A stretch of DNA of 22,026 bases. Origin: JAEUMY01 sp031394355. Lineage in GTDB: Bacteria > Pseudomonadota > Gammaproteobacteria > Burkholderiales > Usitatibacteraceae. The notes under the pieces were generated by a model. The model saw only the letters and a program-made list of their open reading frames with translations, searched no databases and had not been told where the DNA came from. Made by a program: the position numbers and the translations under genes. The stretch is taken from positions 1-22,026 of the forward strand of contig JANNSU010000011.1 of assembly GCA_031394355.1 (NCBI GenBank), written 5' to 3'. Positions 1 to 8,118 of the stretch are shown here, piece after piece (position 1 is the stretch's first letter; every line of letters starts with the position of its first letter).

Positions 1-3000
1 TCGCCTTTGCCAGCGACACTCCAGCTAGGATCGACTGCCGGCAACCCGCCTGAGGTGGGAATGGCGACGTTGCCACCCGCCAGATTGGTGCCGTCCAGGT
101 GCCAGATGTAGTTCGAACCGTTCTGGTTACGCAGCAGGACGTCGCTCTTGCCGTCGTCGTTGAAGTCGGAGCGGGCGAGGTTGGCGCTTAGCAGCGGCTC
201 AAAACTCGCCGTCACAGTCGTACTCGTCGTCAACGTGAACGTACATGTCGGACTGCTGTTCCCCTCGTTGCAGGTAACCCCGGACCAGCTACTCAGCATG
301 GATCCGTCAAACGGCGCACTGGTCAACACAACCTGCGTATTGGCCTGGAACAGAACATTGCTGCAGATGCCCGAGATCACTTCACCGGCAGAGATGTAGC
401 AATTGAAGAGTCCGACCGGATTGCTGGCCACGATACCTTCGCCGGTGCCTGCACCCAAAACACTGAGCGTCGCCGTACTGGCAGTCACATTGATCGTGAC
501 GGTTCTGGGATCCCCAATGACGCCAGTCGATGCATTCTTGGCCCGATAGGTGAAACTGTCAGTGCCGGTGAATCCATTCGTCGGCGTGTAGAGGATGGTT
601 CGCTTGTTGTTGACCGGCCCGGTCCATGCACCGAGCGTGCCGCTGGTTGGGCCAGTGACGACTTCAACTTCGTTAAACGCCACGCTGCCAGCAAGCGTCA
701 CGTGCGATGCAACGCTGATCGACTTGGCCGTATTGGGTGTGGTCGTCGCGACAATGTTTGGCACGTTGTCGTTGATGTAGGCGGCGATCAAGGCCAGGTC
801 TCCGCTGGTCAGCGCCTGCACGGCAGGCGTTGCCACCATCGTTGCCTGATTCGCACGCACATGCGTCAACACCGTGGCAGTCGAGCCTGCGCCGTTTAGT
901 TGGATGCCATTCGGGGTTGTTGCGTGGCACACCGTGCAAACAGTGGCCCAGAGACCGGCGCCGGTCACACCTTGCGGCGTCACCGCTACTGTCCCTGATG
1001 CCGCACCCGTGCCCGCCGCAGTGATCGCCGCCACGCTGCAGCTGTAATTCACCCCATTGGTCAAACCGGTTACTGTCAGTGGTGAGTCGAGCCCGCCTCC
1101 CGTCACGTTCCCAGGATTGCAGGTAGCCGTATAGCCGGTAATGGGACTTCCACCGTCCGTGCCCGGCAGATCAAAGGCAATGGAAGCCAGTCCGCTACCG
1201 GGAGTGGCGGTGCCGATGACCGGTGCGCCGGACAGTATCGGCGTGATGGTGATGTTCCGTGTCTGTTGAGTTGCCGCAGCGAACTGCGAGTTGCCACCCT
1301 GGTTGGCTGCGATGGTGCACGTACCGCCATAGACCTTGGTAACGGTCGTTCCGACGATGGTACAGACCGAAGGCGTGGTCGAAGAGTAGGTCACGGTCAG
1401 CCCGGACGTTGCGGTGCCTACCGGGCTCAGCGCAAAGGTGCCGCCAACGCTGAATGTCTGTGCGCCCTGCGTCGCAGCGAAGGTAATGGACTGGCTTCCC
1501 TGCGTGATCTCCACATTGACGTCCACCGGTACTGCAGCAGAGTAATTTGCATTGCCCGCCTGAGATGCCCGGATGCTGCAGATACCGATGTTCGCCATGG
1601 TGACCGTGGTGCCGGCAACAGTGCAGACATCTGACGTGAGGGACGAATAGGTGATCGTCTGACCCGCGCTCGATGTGGCGACCGGTGCGATCGGGAATGT
1701 GCCACCCGTCAAGAAGTTGCGGGCGGGCGTTGTCTGTTCAGGGAACGAAATCGTCTGCGATCCCTGCGTGATGGCAAATGTCTCGCTGACCTGCAGCGCA
1801 GGACCATAGTCAGCATTGCCGCCTTGGTCTGCCAGGATGGTGCAACCACCCACAGCAAGTTTCGTCACCAGATTTCCGGCCACACTGCAAATCGATGTTG
1901 ACGCTGGTGCAACTTGATAGGTGACCGTCAGCGCCGAGCTTGCCGTGGCGTCCAGGGCAACCGTGCTGGCGTCCAGCACTTGGCCTCCAGGATTCGGGAA
2001 GTCAATCGTCTGAGCGATAGGGTTTACAAACAAAGTGAATCCCTGATTGATCGTGCCGGCAGAGTTCTGCACGGTGATGGTCAGCGGATACGCGCCTACG
2101 GTACCTGACGCTGGCGTACCGGAAATCTTGGCGGATCCCGCCGTGAATGTCACCCCGGACGGTAGCGTCCCGCTGGTAATCGAGAATGTCGGGGCGGGCA
2201 CACCGGTTGCGCTGGCTTGATAAGTGTTATCGGAAAGAACCGTAAAGCTTTCAGAAGACGAGCTAGTGAATGTGGGTGCAACGGGTGTCGCCGTCGGCAG
2301 CACATTGACCCCAGTGGACACGGCACCCTGGCCCGCAGAATTGGTGGCGCGCACCGTGCAGTTGTAGGTGAATCCATTGTCCAACAAGCTGACCGACACG
2401 GGAGATACCGAGTTGCTACCGGTCCGAGTGGTATGCCCGCTGGCAGTGCAAGTCGCTGTGTACAGGGAGATCGCAGCACCACCGTTGTTGGCTGGCGCGG
2501 CGAAGCTGATGCTGGCCGTGGTATCACCCGCTGAACCGCCCACGCCCGTTGGCGCACCGGGAACAATGGCGTTGATCACCACGTTCTGGGTGACTTGGGA
2601 TGCAGCTAGGTAATTGGTATTGCCAGACTGATTGGCGCGAATAGGACAGGTACCTGCTGCAACCATCGTCACAGTGGTTCCGGAGACTGTGCACACTGCC
2701 GTGTTGCCACTAGAGTAGGCAACGGCGAGCAAGGAGGATGCCGAGGCTGTCGGGCCGACAGTGAACGTGGACCCCGCCGATACAAAGCTCCTGGTAGGCG
2801 TGGTCTGGGCAACGAACGTGATGGTCTGGCTGGCCTGCGTGATGCTCACATTCTGGGTGACCTGCGTAGCCGCTGAAAAATTACTGTTGCCAGCTTGATT
2901 CGCACGAATCGGACAGGTACCAACGCCGACCATGGTGACCGTCGTGCCTGACACCGTACAAACTGCCGTATTGCCGGAGCTGTAGACAACTGTGAGAAGC

Positions 3001-4025
3001 GAACTGGCGGACGCAGTCGGGCTGATGGCGAACGTGCCGGAAGGAACAAACGTCCTCGATGCCGTGGTCTGGGGGATGAAGGTGATGGTCTGGGGGTCAG
3101 TCGTGACTGTAAATGTCACGGACTGCGAATCTTGCTGGCCAGAAGCAACGCCGTTGGAACAGTTGCGCGCGTTGATCACGGCGAAGTACGTCCCACCTGA
3201 AGTCGGTGTACCAGATACCACGCCGGTGGTGCTGCTTATGCTGAGCCCCGGCGGCAAGCCGCTGGCGGTATAGCTTTGGGGAGTACCGCCGGTAGTCGTG
3301 GTGCTATAGGCGTTCGACGTAAAGGTGTTGTAGTTCGCAGTACCGCTGAAGCCACTGGAAATGACAGGGAGCGCAGGATTGCCAATCGAGACGTTGATCG
3401 TCCGTAGATTGGTCTGGCGCGCGGTAGTTGAGCTGGTGCCACGAATGTTGAAGGAGTCTGTGCCGCATTCACCTGAGTTCGGGTTATAAATCACCCTGGG
3501 CTGGCTACTGGCATCCGATGTGGTCAGTGAAACGGTGCCACGCCCGGGTGTACTGAAGTTCATGCCGTTCAAGTTGGAATAGGCCGACGCGAAACGCATG
3601 TTGCTGATGGTGATCGTCGCATTGATGTTGTGGGTGACGGATGCCGTAGGGACTGAGGTGAGGCGGGACTGCGCGATGTAGGCCGCTAGATTGTCTTCTG
3701 TGCCTGAGCTGAAGCTGCTATCGGTATAGCCATTCATGCCCCCGATGGTTGCCTGCTGAACGATCCGGCCAGCGTTGGCGCCGTTCTGCACTGCCGGATA
3801 GGTGCTGGTTGCGGTGCTGTGACAGCCGTTGCAGTTCGCCGAAAATGTCGTCCCGCCAGCCGCTGGATCACCCGACGTGGTCTGTGCTGACACACTGGAA
3901 GCGGCCAACACACTCAACACTGCCAGCATCTTTCCGGTGACGCGGGCAAGGCCGCAGAGTGTCATTGCAGGGTTGCCCGGCACTTTGGACGCAATGGTTG
4001 AGGATTTTTGACGGTCAGCATTCAT
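1..4025 (-). CDS. Large exported multidomain protein: two c-type heme motifs, Ig-like repeats, FN3, FG-GAP (3' end outside window)
   Basis: The minus-strand frame is open from ATG at 4025 to the window edge (about 1341 codons seen). AGGGAG at 4034-4039 lies 8 nt before the ATG. After a long N-terminus comes a signal-peptide core, MLAVLSVLAASSVSA, cleaved before QTT. Residues 65-69 are CNGCH and residues 1030-1034 are CTVCH, both c-type heme attachment motifs with Met residues downstream as possible sixth ligands. Between them are a He_PIG-like Ig domain, two Ig-like modules (QTITF...), an FN3-like domain, another He_PIG-like domain, three more Ig-like modules and a second FN3-like domain. Each Ig-like module carries a C-T-V-x-G...C-x-I cysteine pair. 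After the second heme comes a cadherin/Big-like stretch and an FG-GAP/VCBS-like repeat (FNDDGKSDVLLRN) at the window edge. Probable role: periplasmic, surface or secreted cytochrome-like protein. Partner and substrate are unknown. Domain names are recalled from family motifs, not searched. Confidence 0.85.
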   Translation of the reverse strand, partial: MNADRQKSSTIASKVPGNPAMTLCGLARVTGKMLAVLSVLAASSVSAQTTSGDPAAGGTTFSANCNGCHSTATSTYPAVQNGANAGRIVQQATIGGMNGYTDSSFSSGTEDNLAAYIAQSRLTSVPTASVTHNINATITISNMRFASAYSNLNGMNFSTPGRGTVSLTTSDASSQPRVIYNPNSGECGTDSFNIRGTSSTTARQTNLRTINVSIGNPALPVISSGFSGTANYNTFTSNAYSTTTTGGTPQSYTASGLPPGLSISSTTGVVSGTPTSGGTYFAVINARNCSNGVASGQQDSQSVTFTVTTDPQTITFIPQTTASRTFVPSGTFAISPTASASSLLTVVYSSGNTAVCTVSGTTVTMVGVGTCPIRANQAGNSNFSAATQVTQNVSITQASQTITFVAQTTPTRSFVSAGSTFTVGPTASASSLLAVAYSSGNTAVCTVSGTTVTMVAAGTCPIRANQSGNTNYLAASQVTQNVVINAIVPGAPTGVGGSAGDTTASISFAAPANNGGAAISLYTATCTASGHTTRTGSNSVSPVSVSLLDNGFTYNCTVRATNSAGQGAVSTGVNVLPTATPVAPTFTSSSSESFTVLSDNTYQASATGVPAPTFSITSGTLPSGVTFTAGSAKISGTPASGTVGAYPLTITVQNSAGTINQGFTLFVNPIAQTIDFPNPGGQVLDASTVALDATASSALTVTYQVAPASTSICSVAGNLVTKLAVGGCTILADQGGNADYGPALQVSETFAITQGSQTISFPEQTTPARNFLTGGTFPIAPVATSSAGQTITYSSLTSDVCTVAGTTVTMANIGICSIRASQAGNANYSAAVPVDVNVEITQGSQSITFAATQGAQTFSVGGTFALSPVGTATSGLTVTYSSTTPSVCTIVGTTVTKVYGGTCTIAANQGGNSQFAAATQQTRNITITPILSGAPVIGTATPGSGLASIAFDLPGTDGGSPITGYTATCNPGNVTGGGLDSPLTVTGLTNGVNYSCSVAAITAAGTGAASGTVAVTPQGVTGAGLWATVCTVCHATTPNGIQLNGAGSTATVLTHVRANQATMVATPAVQALTSGDLALIAAYINDNVPNIVATTTPNTAKSISVASHVTLAGSVAFNEVEVVTGPTSGTLGAWTGPVNNKRTILYTPTNGFTGTDSFTYRAKNASTGVIGDPRTVTINVTASTATLSVLGAGTGEGIVASNPVGLFNCYISAGEVISGICSNVLFQANTQVVLTSAPFDGSMLSSWSGVTCNEGNSSPTCTFTLTTSTTVTASFEPLLSANLARSDFNDDGKSDVLLRNQNGSNYIWHLDGTNLAGGNVAIPTSGGLPAVDPSWSVAGKG

Positions 4026-4461
4026 CTTCGAAACTCCCTGTTCTTCTGGTTCACGCCAACAATTTCTTTGGCATGTGTGCGGCAACTCCCGGCGCTTGAA
4101 AGGTGTGTCTCTTCTGGATGGCGACCGAGTCATTCCCCAATTTCAAAACCAAAGCAAGACCAATGCAAGAAACCGACATTCTGCCTTCGATTTCTTTCAC
4201 TTATTCAAATGGGCACCATGTTTACTGCAAGTCCTTGATATCTCGTATACCGCTTTCACGTCATGCCGGGTGCCTGGTTGAACCTATCCGACCTAAAGCT
4301 ACGTCATTCCGTACATCTACCTGCCAATTTTGGTCACTTTTTACGGCTTGAAGCGGTCTGCCGTTACCTTACAAGGGTAACTGCCCAACGCAGCATCACG
4401 CGCTGAAACGCGGCACCCGTGCCACAATTCGGCCCTTTCTACCTACCGGATTTGCACGGCA
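4026..4461. other. Gene-poor intergenic region between divergent units
   Basis: No convincing gene is visible in this 436-base stretch. The open frames here are short, lack ribosome binding sites and show no recognisable motif. It is somewhat richer in A+T than its surroundings and must hold the promoters of the minus-strand multidomain protein and of the plus-strand polysaccharide group, but I could not place a convincing -35/-10 pair. The only local structure noted is an imperfect inverted repeat at 4363-4381 (GTTACC ... GGTAAC, 6-bp stem), which could be an operator or chance. Confidence 0.5.
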
Positions 4462-4683
4462 ATGAGCATAGGGCATCAAAACTTTACGGTTGCTGTGGTT
4501 GGACTGGGATACGTGGGACTGCCGTTGGCGGTTTCACTGGGTTGCAAAATGGCAACCATTGGATTCGATGTGGACGCGGCAAAGGTAGTGTGCAGCTCTA
4601 AACCTGTTGATCAAATACGGAAAACATCGAACAAGAAGCTCTCGTCGGCGAAGTTTTGGGGAACCCAAATGAGGCAACAATGA
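4462..4683 (+). pseudogene. Truncated UDP-sugar dehydrogenase (TviB/WbpO-type) N-terminal remnant
   Basis: The 73-residue product begins with a Rossmann nucleotide-binding motif, VAVVGLGYVGLPLAVSLG, followed by TIGFDVDAAK. This is the start of UDP-glucose/UDP-N-acetyl-hexosamine dehydrogenases, which are normally a little over 400 residues. Similarity seems to run to about residue 65 (SNKKLSSAKF) and then stops. The catalytic and C-terminal domains are missing, so it cannot be an active dehydrogenase. The ORF ends in an ATGA overlap with the next gene (ATG 4680-4682, TGA 4681-4683), so translating it could still feed ribosomes to the transferase. The simplest reading is an internal deletion that joined the 5' end of a dehydrogenase gene to the front of the next gene. 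Confidence 0.75.
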
Positions 4684-5774
4684 CCCCATCCCTGCCGATC
4701 TGGCTGGGCCCGGTATGCGCCTTTCTCGTCACGGCGCTTGCCCTCGTTTTTCTGGCGAGGCTCGGCCCGGCGCTGGGATTGATGGATCACCCCGGCGGCC
4801 GCAAGGACCACGCTTCACCCACCCCAGTGGTGGGCGGCATTGCCATCATGCTGTCCGTGTTGAGTACCGCAGCTCTCCTTCGACTGGACCTGCCCGTCCT
4901 TTCGCTGCTCATTTGTTCCATGCTGGTGTTTCTGGCCGGACTGCTGGATGACATGCGTGAAATTTCCCAGTGGCCACGCTTCGCGGCACAGGTTTTCGCC
5001 TGCGTGCTGGTGCTCTGGCTGGCCGATACGCCACTGCGCTCGGTGGGTAACCTCTTCGGCTTCGGCTCCGTTGGCCTATGGGTGTTTGCGCTCCCGATGA
5101 CGGTGTTCGCCATCGTTGGCGTCATCAATGCCGTGAACATGAGCGACGGGCTGGATGGCCTGGCCGGTTCGCAGTGTTTCATCGCCGCGCTCGCCTACGC
5201 AATGGTCGCCGCGCACACCGGGCTTGCCGGGCAATTGAACATGCTCCTCATCCTCGCAGGCGGGTTGGCCGCATTCCTGCTGTTCAACATGCGGTTTCCC
5301 TGGCAGTCGCGCGCAAAAGTATTCATGGGTGATGCGGGCAGCATGACTTTGGGATTTCTCCTGGGATGGATGGCGATTGATCTCACCCAGGGTCCGGGGA
5401 GAAGTTTTCCACCGATCTGCGCGCTCTGGATCATCGTCATCCCGCTGTGCGACACGGTTTCGCTGATTCTGCGTCGTCGCGCGGCTGGACGCAGCCCGTT
5501 CAACCCGGACAGGGAGCACCTGCATCATCAGTTGCTCGCCCGTGGATTCACTGTTTCGCAGACGGTCGGTTTGTTGGCCATTGGCGGGTTGTTGACAAGC
5601 GTGATCGGGGTGGGCGGCTGGCGGCTGGGCGTGCCTGAGCCCATCCTGTTCCTGCTGTTCCTTGCGCTGTTTGTCGCACATCACCAATCCAGCAAGCGCT
5701 TCTGGAAGCGGTTCAGCGGCAGCGTGCCCACCACTGGATTGTATGAATCAGCCGGGCAAGACGTCGCGCGCTGA
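4680..5774 (+). CDS. Polyprenyl-phosphate N-acetylhexosamine-1-phosphate transferase (WecA/TagO family)
   Basis: This 364-residue integral membrane protein belongs to the MraY/WecA family. These enzymes move a sugar-1-phosphate from a UDP-sugar onto undecaprenyl phosphate, starting O-antigen, enterobacterial common antigen or capsule repeat units. Visible motifs are DHPGGRKDH near residue 36, the metal-site pair DD at 90-91, NAVNMSDGLDGLAG near 150-163, GDAGSMTLGF from 217, and the cytoplasmic HLHHQLLARG motif near 285. About ten hydrophobic helices are seen, as expected. I chose ATG 4680 because GAGG at 4671-4674 precedes it at good spacing and it overlaps the upstream stop as ATGA. A TTG at 4656 would add only eight unconserved residues. 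Its stop overlaps the galE start by one base. The exact sugar (GlcNAc, GalNAc or a derivative) cannot be told from sequence. Confidence 0.9.
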   Translation: MTPSLPIWLGPVCAFLVTALALVFLARLGPALGLMDHPGGRKDHASPTPVVGGIAIMLSVLSTAALLRLDLPVLSLLICSMLVFLAGLLDDMREISQWPRFAAQVFACVLVLWLADTPLRSVGNLFGFGSVGLWVFALPMTVFAIVGVINAVNMSDGLDGLAGSQCFIAALAYAMVAAHTGLAGQLNMLLILAGGLAAFLLFNMRFPWQSRAKVFMGDAGSMTLGFLLGWMAIDLTQGPGRSFPPICALWIIVIPLCDTVSLILRRRAAGRSPFNPDREHLHHQLLARGFTVSQTVGLLAIGGLLTSVIGVGGWRLGVPEPILFLLFLALFVAHHQSSKRFWKRFSGSVPTTGLYESAGQDVAR

Positions 5775-6796
5775 TGCGAATTCTCATTACCGGCGGCGCG
5801 GGTTACATCGGCTCGCACATGGTCAAGATGGCGATGGGTCGCGGGCATGACGTCCTTGTCTTCGACAATCTCTCGACAGGCTTCGTTGACGCCGTGCCGG
5901 CTGATGTGTTGACGCGCGGCGATTTGCTGGACCCCGCAGCAATCCACTCTGCGCTGCAATCACAGGCATACGATGGCGTCATCCACTTCGCCGGGGCAAT
6001 CCAGGTAGGCGAATCGATAACGGACCCGCTCAAGTACCACGAGCAGAACATCACGGGCACCGTGAATCTGCTCAAGGCCTGTGTGGCCCACGGCGTGAAG
6101 CACTTTGTGTTCTCTTCTTCCGCAGCCGTGTATGGACAGCCCGATGTTGAGTGCATCGATGAGAGCTGTCCGATTGCGCCGATCAATCCCTATGGACGCT
6201 CCAAGGCCTACGCCGAGGCCATGCTGGGCGACTGCGATCGCGCATTCGGGCTGCGCAGCGCTAGCCTTCGCTATTTCAATGCAGCCGGCGCAGACCCGTC
6301 GGGCCAGCTTGGCGAACGCCACGATCCGGAGACGCATCTCATTCCTCTGCTGTTGCAGGCCGCCAGCGGGCGCAGGCCCGGCTTTGTGGTCAACGGAAGA
6401 GATTTCGATACACCGGATGGCACATGCATTCGTGACTATGTGCACGTCTGGGATCTGTGCGATGCGCATCTGCGAGCCCTGGAGTACCTGATGGCAGACG
6501 GGGAATCCACTGCGTTCAACCTCGGCTCCGGGACCGGCCACTCCGTACTTGAGGTTGTCGCTGCCGCACGGTCCATCTCAGGCCATGATTTCCCGGTGAC
6601 CTGGGGTCCGCGTCGTGATGGTGATCCGCCTCGTCTGGTGGCCAGCAGACAGAAGGCCATGGACGTGCTGGGATGGGCGCCTGAACACGCTGACTTGTCG
6701 ACCATCATCCGCCATGCCTGGCACTGGGAGCAGCGTTTGGCAGAGATCGGGCACGGCAAACCTTCTCGTACCCCAAAGGCCGGACAGTCCTGCTGA
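5774..6796 (+). CDS. galE: UDP-glucose 4-epimerase
   Basis: This 340-residue protein is a short-chain dehydrogenase/reductase superfamily epimerase. It interconverts UDP-glucose and UDP-galactose (and in some members the N-acetyl forms) with bound NAD. The N-terminal NAD motif GGAGYIGSH is at 7-15. The catalytic Ser lies in FSSSAAVYG (about 114-121), and the Tyr/Lys pair is in YGRSK at 140-144. DNLSTG, LRYFNAAGADP, GTCIRDYVHVWDL and NLGSGTGHSV are the classic GalE signatures. Length is close to the usual 335-345. The ATG shares one base with the upstream transferase stop (TGATG), so the two are probably translationally coupled and serve the same polysaccharide pathway. Confidence 0.95.
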   Translation: MRILITGGAGYIGSHMVKMAMGRGHDVLVFDNLSTGFVDAVPADVLTRGDLLDPAAIHSALQSQAYDGVIHFAGAIQVGESITDPLKYHEQNITGTVNLLKACVAHGVKHFVFSSSAAVYGQPDVECIDESCPIAPINPYGRSKAYAEAMLGDCDRAFGLRSASLRYFNAAGADPSGQLGERHDPETHLIPLLLQAASGRRPGFVVNGRDFDTPDGTCIRDYVHVWDLCDAHLRALEYLMADGESTAFNLGSGTGHSVLEVVAAARSISGHDFPVTWGPRRDGDPPRLVASRQKAMDVLGWAPEHADLSTIIRHAWHWEQRLAEIGHGKPSRTPKAGQSC

Positions 6797-6832
6797 TAAA
6801 ATCCGTTGCATTCTGCTTCGAGCCCTCACCCC

Positions 6833-7840
6833 ATGAACATTCTCGTCACCGGCGCAGCCGGTTTCATTGGCTACACGCTTTGCGAAGCGCTGCTCAAACG
6901 CGGCGACACGGTGCTGGGGCTCGACTGCGTCAATGACTACTATTCCGTAGCGCTGAAAGAAAAGCGACTGGAGCGATTGTCGCGGCATGCGGGCTTCACA
7001 TTCAGCCGCACCGACATTTCCGACGCGCCTTCATTGAATGCAGCCCTTGCGAATATTCGCACTGATGCCGTGGTCCACCTCGCCGCCCAGGCCGGCGTGC
7101 GCTATTCGATCGAGCATCCGGAAGCCTATGTGCAGGCCAACCTGGTCGGCTTCGCCAACATGCTGGAAGTTGTTCGCCAGGCACAGTCCAAGCATCTTGT
7201 CTTCGCCTCCACCAGCAGCGTGTACGGCCTCGGCAAGCAGATGCCCTTCGCGGAAAACATGGACACGGATCATCCGATGTCGTTCTACACCGCGACCAAG
7301 AAGGCCAATGAGGCCATGGCGCACAGCTACGCGCATCTTTACGGCATACCCACAACGGGTCTGCGGTTCTTCACGGTCTACGGGCCGTGGGGCCGGCCGG
7401 ACATGGCGCTCTTCAAGTTCACGCGGGCCATTCTGTCGGATGAAACCTTGCCGGTGTTCAATCACGGCCAAATGATTCGCGACTTCACCTACATCGACGA
7501 CATTGTCGAGGGCATCATCCGCGTCATTGATGCGCCACCCACCGCCAATCCCGACTGGGATGCGATGCAGCCCGACTCGGGCACCAGTTCCGCGCCCTAC
7601 CGGATATTCAACATCGGCAACAATCAGCGAGTGGAGCTGATGAACTACATCCGCGCCATCGAATCTGCAGTAGGCAAACCGGCTCGCCTTGAATTGCTCC
7701 CCATGCAGGCGGGCGATGTCGCGGCGACCGAGGCGGATGTCTCGCGTCTTGAAGCAGCCGTGGGCTTTCGCCCGGCAACACCCGTCGAGGAAGGTGTGCG
7801 CCGTTTTGTCGAGTGGTATCGCGCGTATCACGGGGTTTGA
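6833..7840 (+). CDS. NAD-dependent UDP-glucuronate 4-epimerase-like protein (CapI/LspL type)
   Basis: This 335-residue SDR-family epimerase starts MNILVTGAAGFIGYTL, giving the GxxGxxG NAD site at residues 7-13. The stretch HLAAQAGVRYSIEHP (82-96), the Ser of ASTSSVYG, YTATKKANE (Tyr152, Lys156) and LRFFTVYGPWGRPDMALF are hallmarks of enzymes that turn UDP-glucuronate into UDP-galacturonate for capsule or LPS. I prefer ATG 6833. A TTG at 6806 in the same frame would add nine unconserved residues, and neither has a clear ribosome binding site. The gene follows galE by 36 bases and probably belongs to the same operon. A GCGAATATTCGC palindrome at 7049-7060 codes for the residues ANIR at 73-76, a loop just before the conserved DAVVHLAAQ strand. 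The product fits the upstream dehydrogenase remnant, since that family makes acidic UDP-sugars. Confidence 0.85.
   Translation: MNILVTGAAGFIGYTLCEALLKRGDTVLGLDCVNDYYSVALKEKRLERLSRHAGFTFSRTDISDAPSLNAALANIRTDAVVHLAAQAGVRYSIEHPEAYVQANLVGFANMLEVVRQAQSKHLVFASTSSVYGLGKQMPFAENMDTDHPMSFYTATKKANEAMAHSYAHLYGIPTTGLRFFTVYGPWGRPDMALFKFTRAILSDETLPVFNHGQMIRDFTYIDDIVEGIIRVIDAPPTANPDWDAMQPDSGTSSAPYRIFNIGNNQRVELMNYIRAIESAVGKPARLELLPMQAGDVAATEADVSRLEAAVGFRPATPVEEGVRRFVEWYRAYHGV
7049..7060. repeat. GCGAATATTCGC palindrome, copy 1
   Basis: The 12-bp core is perfect and extends by one pair to TGCGAATATTCGCA at 7048-7061. It lies inside the UDP-glucuronate epimerase-like gene and is read as GCG AAT ATT CGC (Ala-Asn-Ile-Arg). 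Confidence 0.9.
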
Positions 7841-7854
7841 GTCGTCGGCGTCTT

Positions 7855-7870
7855 TTGCGAATATTCGCAA
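7855..7870. repeat. TTGCGAATATTCGCAA palindrome, copy 2 (intergenic)
   Basis: A perfect 16-bp palindrome, 14 bases after the epimerase stop codon and 23 bases before the ATG of the 74-residue protein. It is the only one of the six copies outside a gene. TATACT at 7881-7886 looks like a -10 element, so this copy could also overlap a promoter for the downstream pair. Confidence 0.9.
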
Positions 7871-7893
7871 GGGCTGTGCGTATACTTTTGCGC

Positions 7894-8118
7894 ATGCAAC
7901 CCATCGATCCCATCATTGGCAGGCAAGTTGTTGAGGCCTGGGCCAACTATCAAGCATTCGCCGACGCTGACCGGGCTCGCCATCTGCGCGCGATGACTGA
8001 TGAAGATACGCGACACGAAGTCGCAATGTTGTTTGATTCTCCACTGCGCTGTGAGACAAAATCGGAGTCGGGCTTGGCCGAAATGCAGCGTATCTTTCGC
8101 CGCGCGCGGGCGTGCTGA
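7894..8118 (+). CDS. Small 74-residue protein, partner of the nucleotidyltransferase gene
   Basis: I do not recognise the family. The product is a soluble, highly charged 74-residue protein with no signal peptide or membrane segment. A largely helical middle, ADADRARHLRAMTDEDTRHE, is followed by a basic C-terminus, EMQRIFRRARAC. ATG 7894 is chosen because the upstream part of the frame runs back over the palindrome and the epimerase gene end. No good ribosome binding site is seen, but TATACT at 7881-7886 is so close that a leaderless message is possible. Its stop overlaps the GTG of the next gene by seven bases, so the pair is almost certainly co-translated. Size and overlap resemble the small first gene of two-gene toxin-antitoxin units, but that role is inferred from layout only. 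Confidence 0.65.
   Translation: MQPIDPIIGRQVVEAWANYQAFADADRARHLRAMTDEDTRHEVAMLFDSPLRCETKSESGLAEMQRIFRRARAC

Noticed and set aside
4103..4351. 82-codon plus-strand open frame in the gap before the polysaccharide genes
   Set aside because: No ribosome binding site, no motif, and overlapping frames of similar length in the same A+T-rich stretch suggest chance.
4363..4381. Inverted repeat GTTACC...GGTAAC as an operator or terminator
   Set aside because: The stem is only six pairs, there is no T-run, and no link to a clear promoter; it is noted only in the gap description.
5076..5687. 203-codon minus-strand open frame
   Set aside because: Antisense to the WecA-family gene, with composition typical of a shadow frame.
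7031..7870. 279-codon minus-strand open frame
   Set aside because: It is antisense to the UDP-glucuronate epimerase-like gene and has no recognisable motif; typical shadow of a GC-rich gene.
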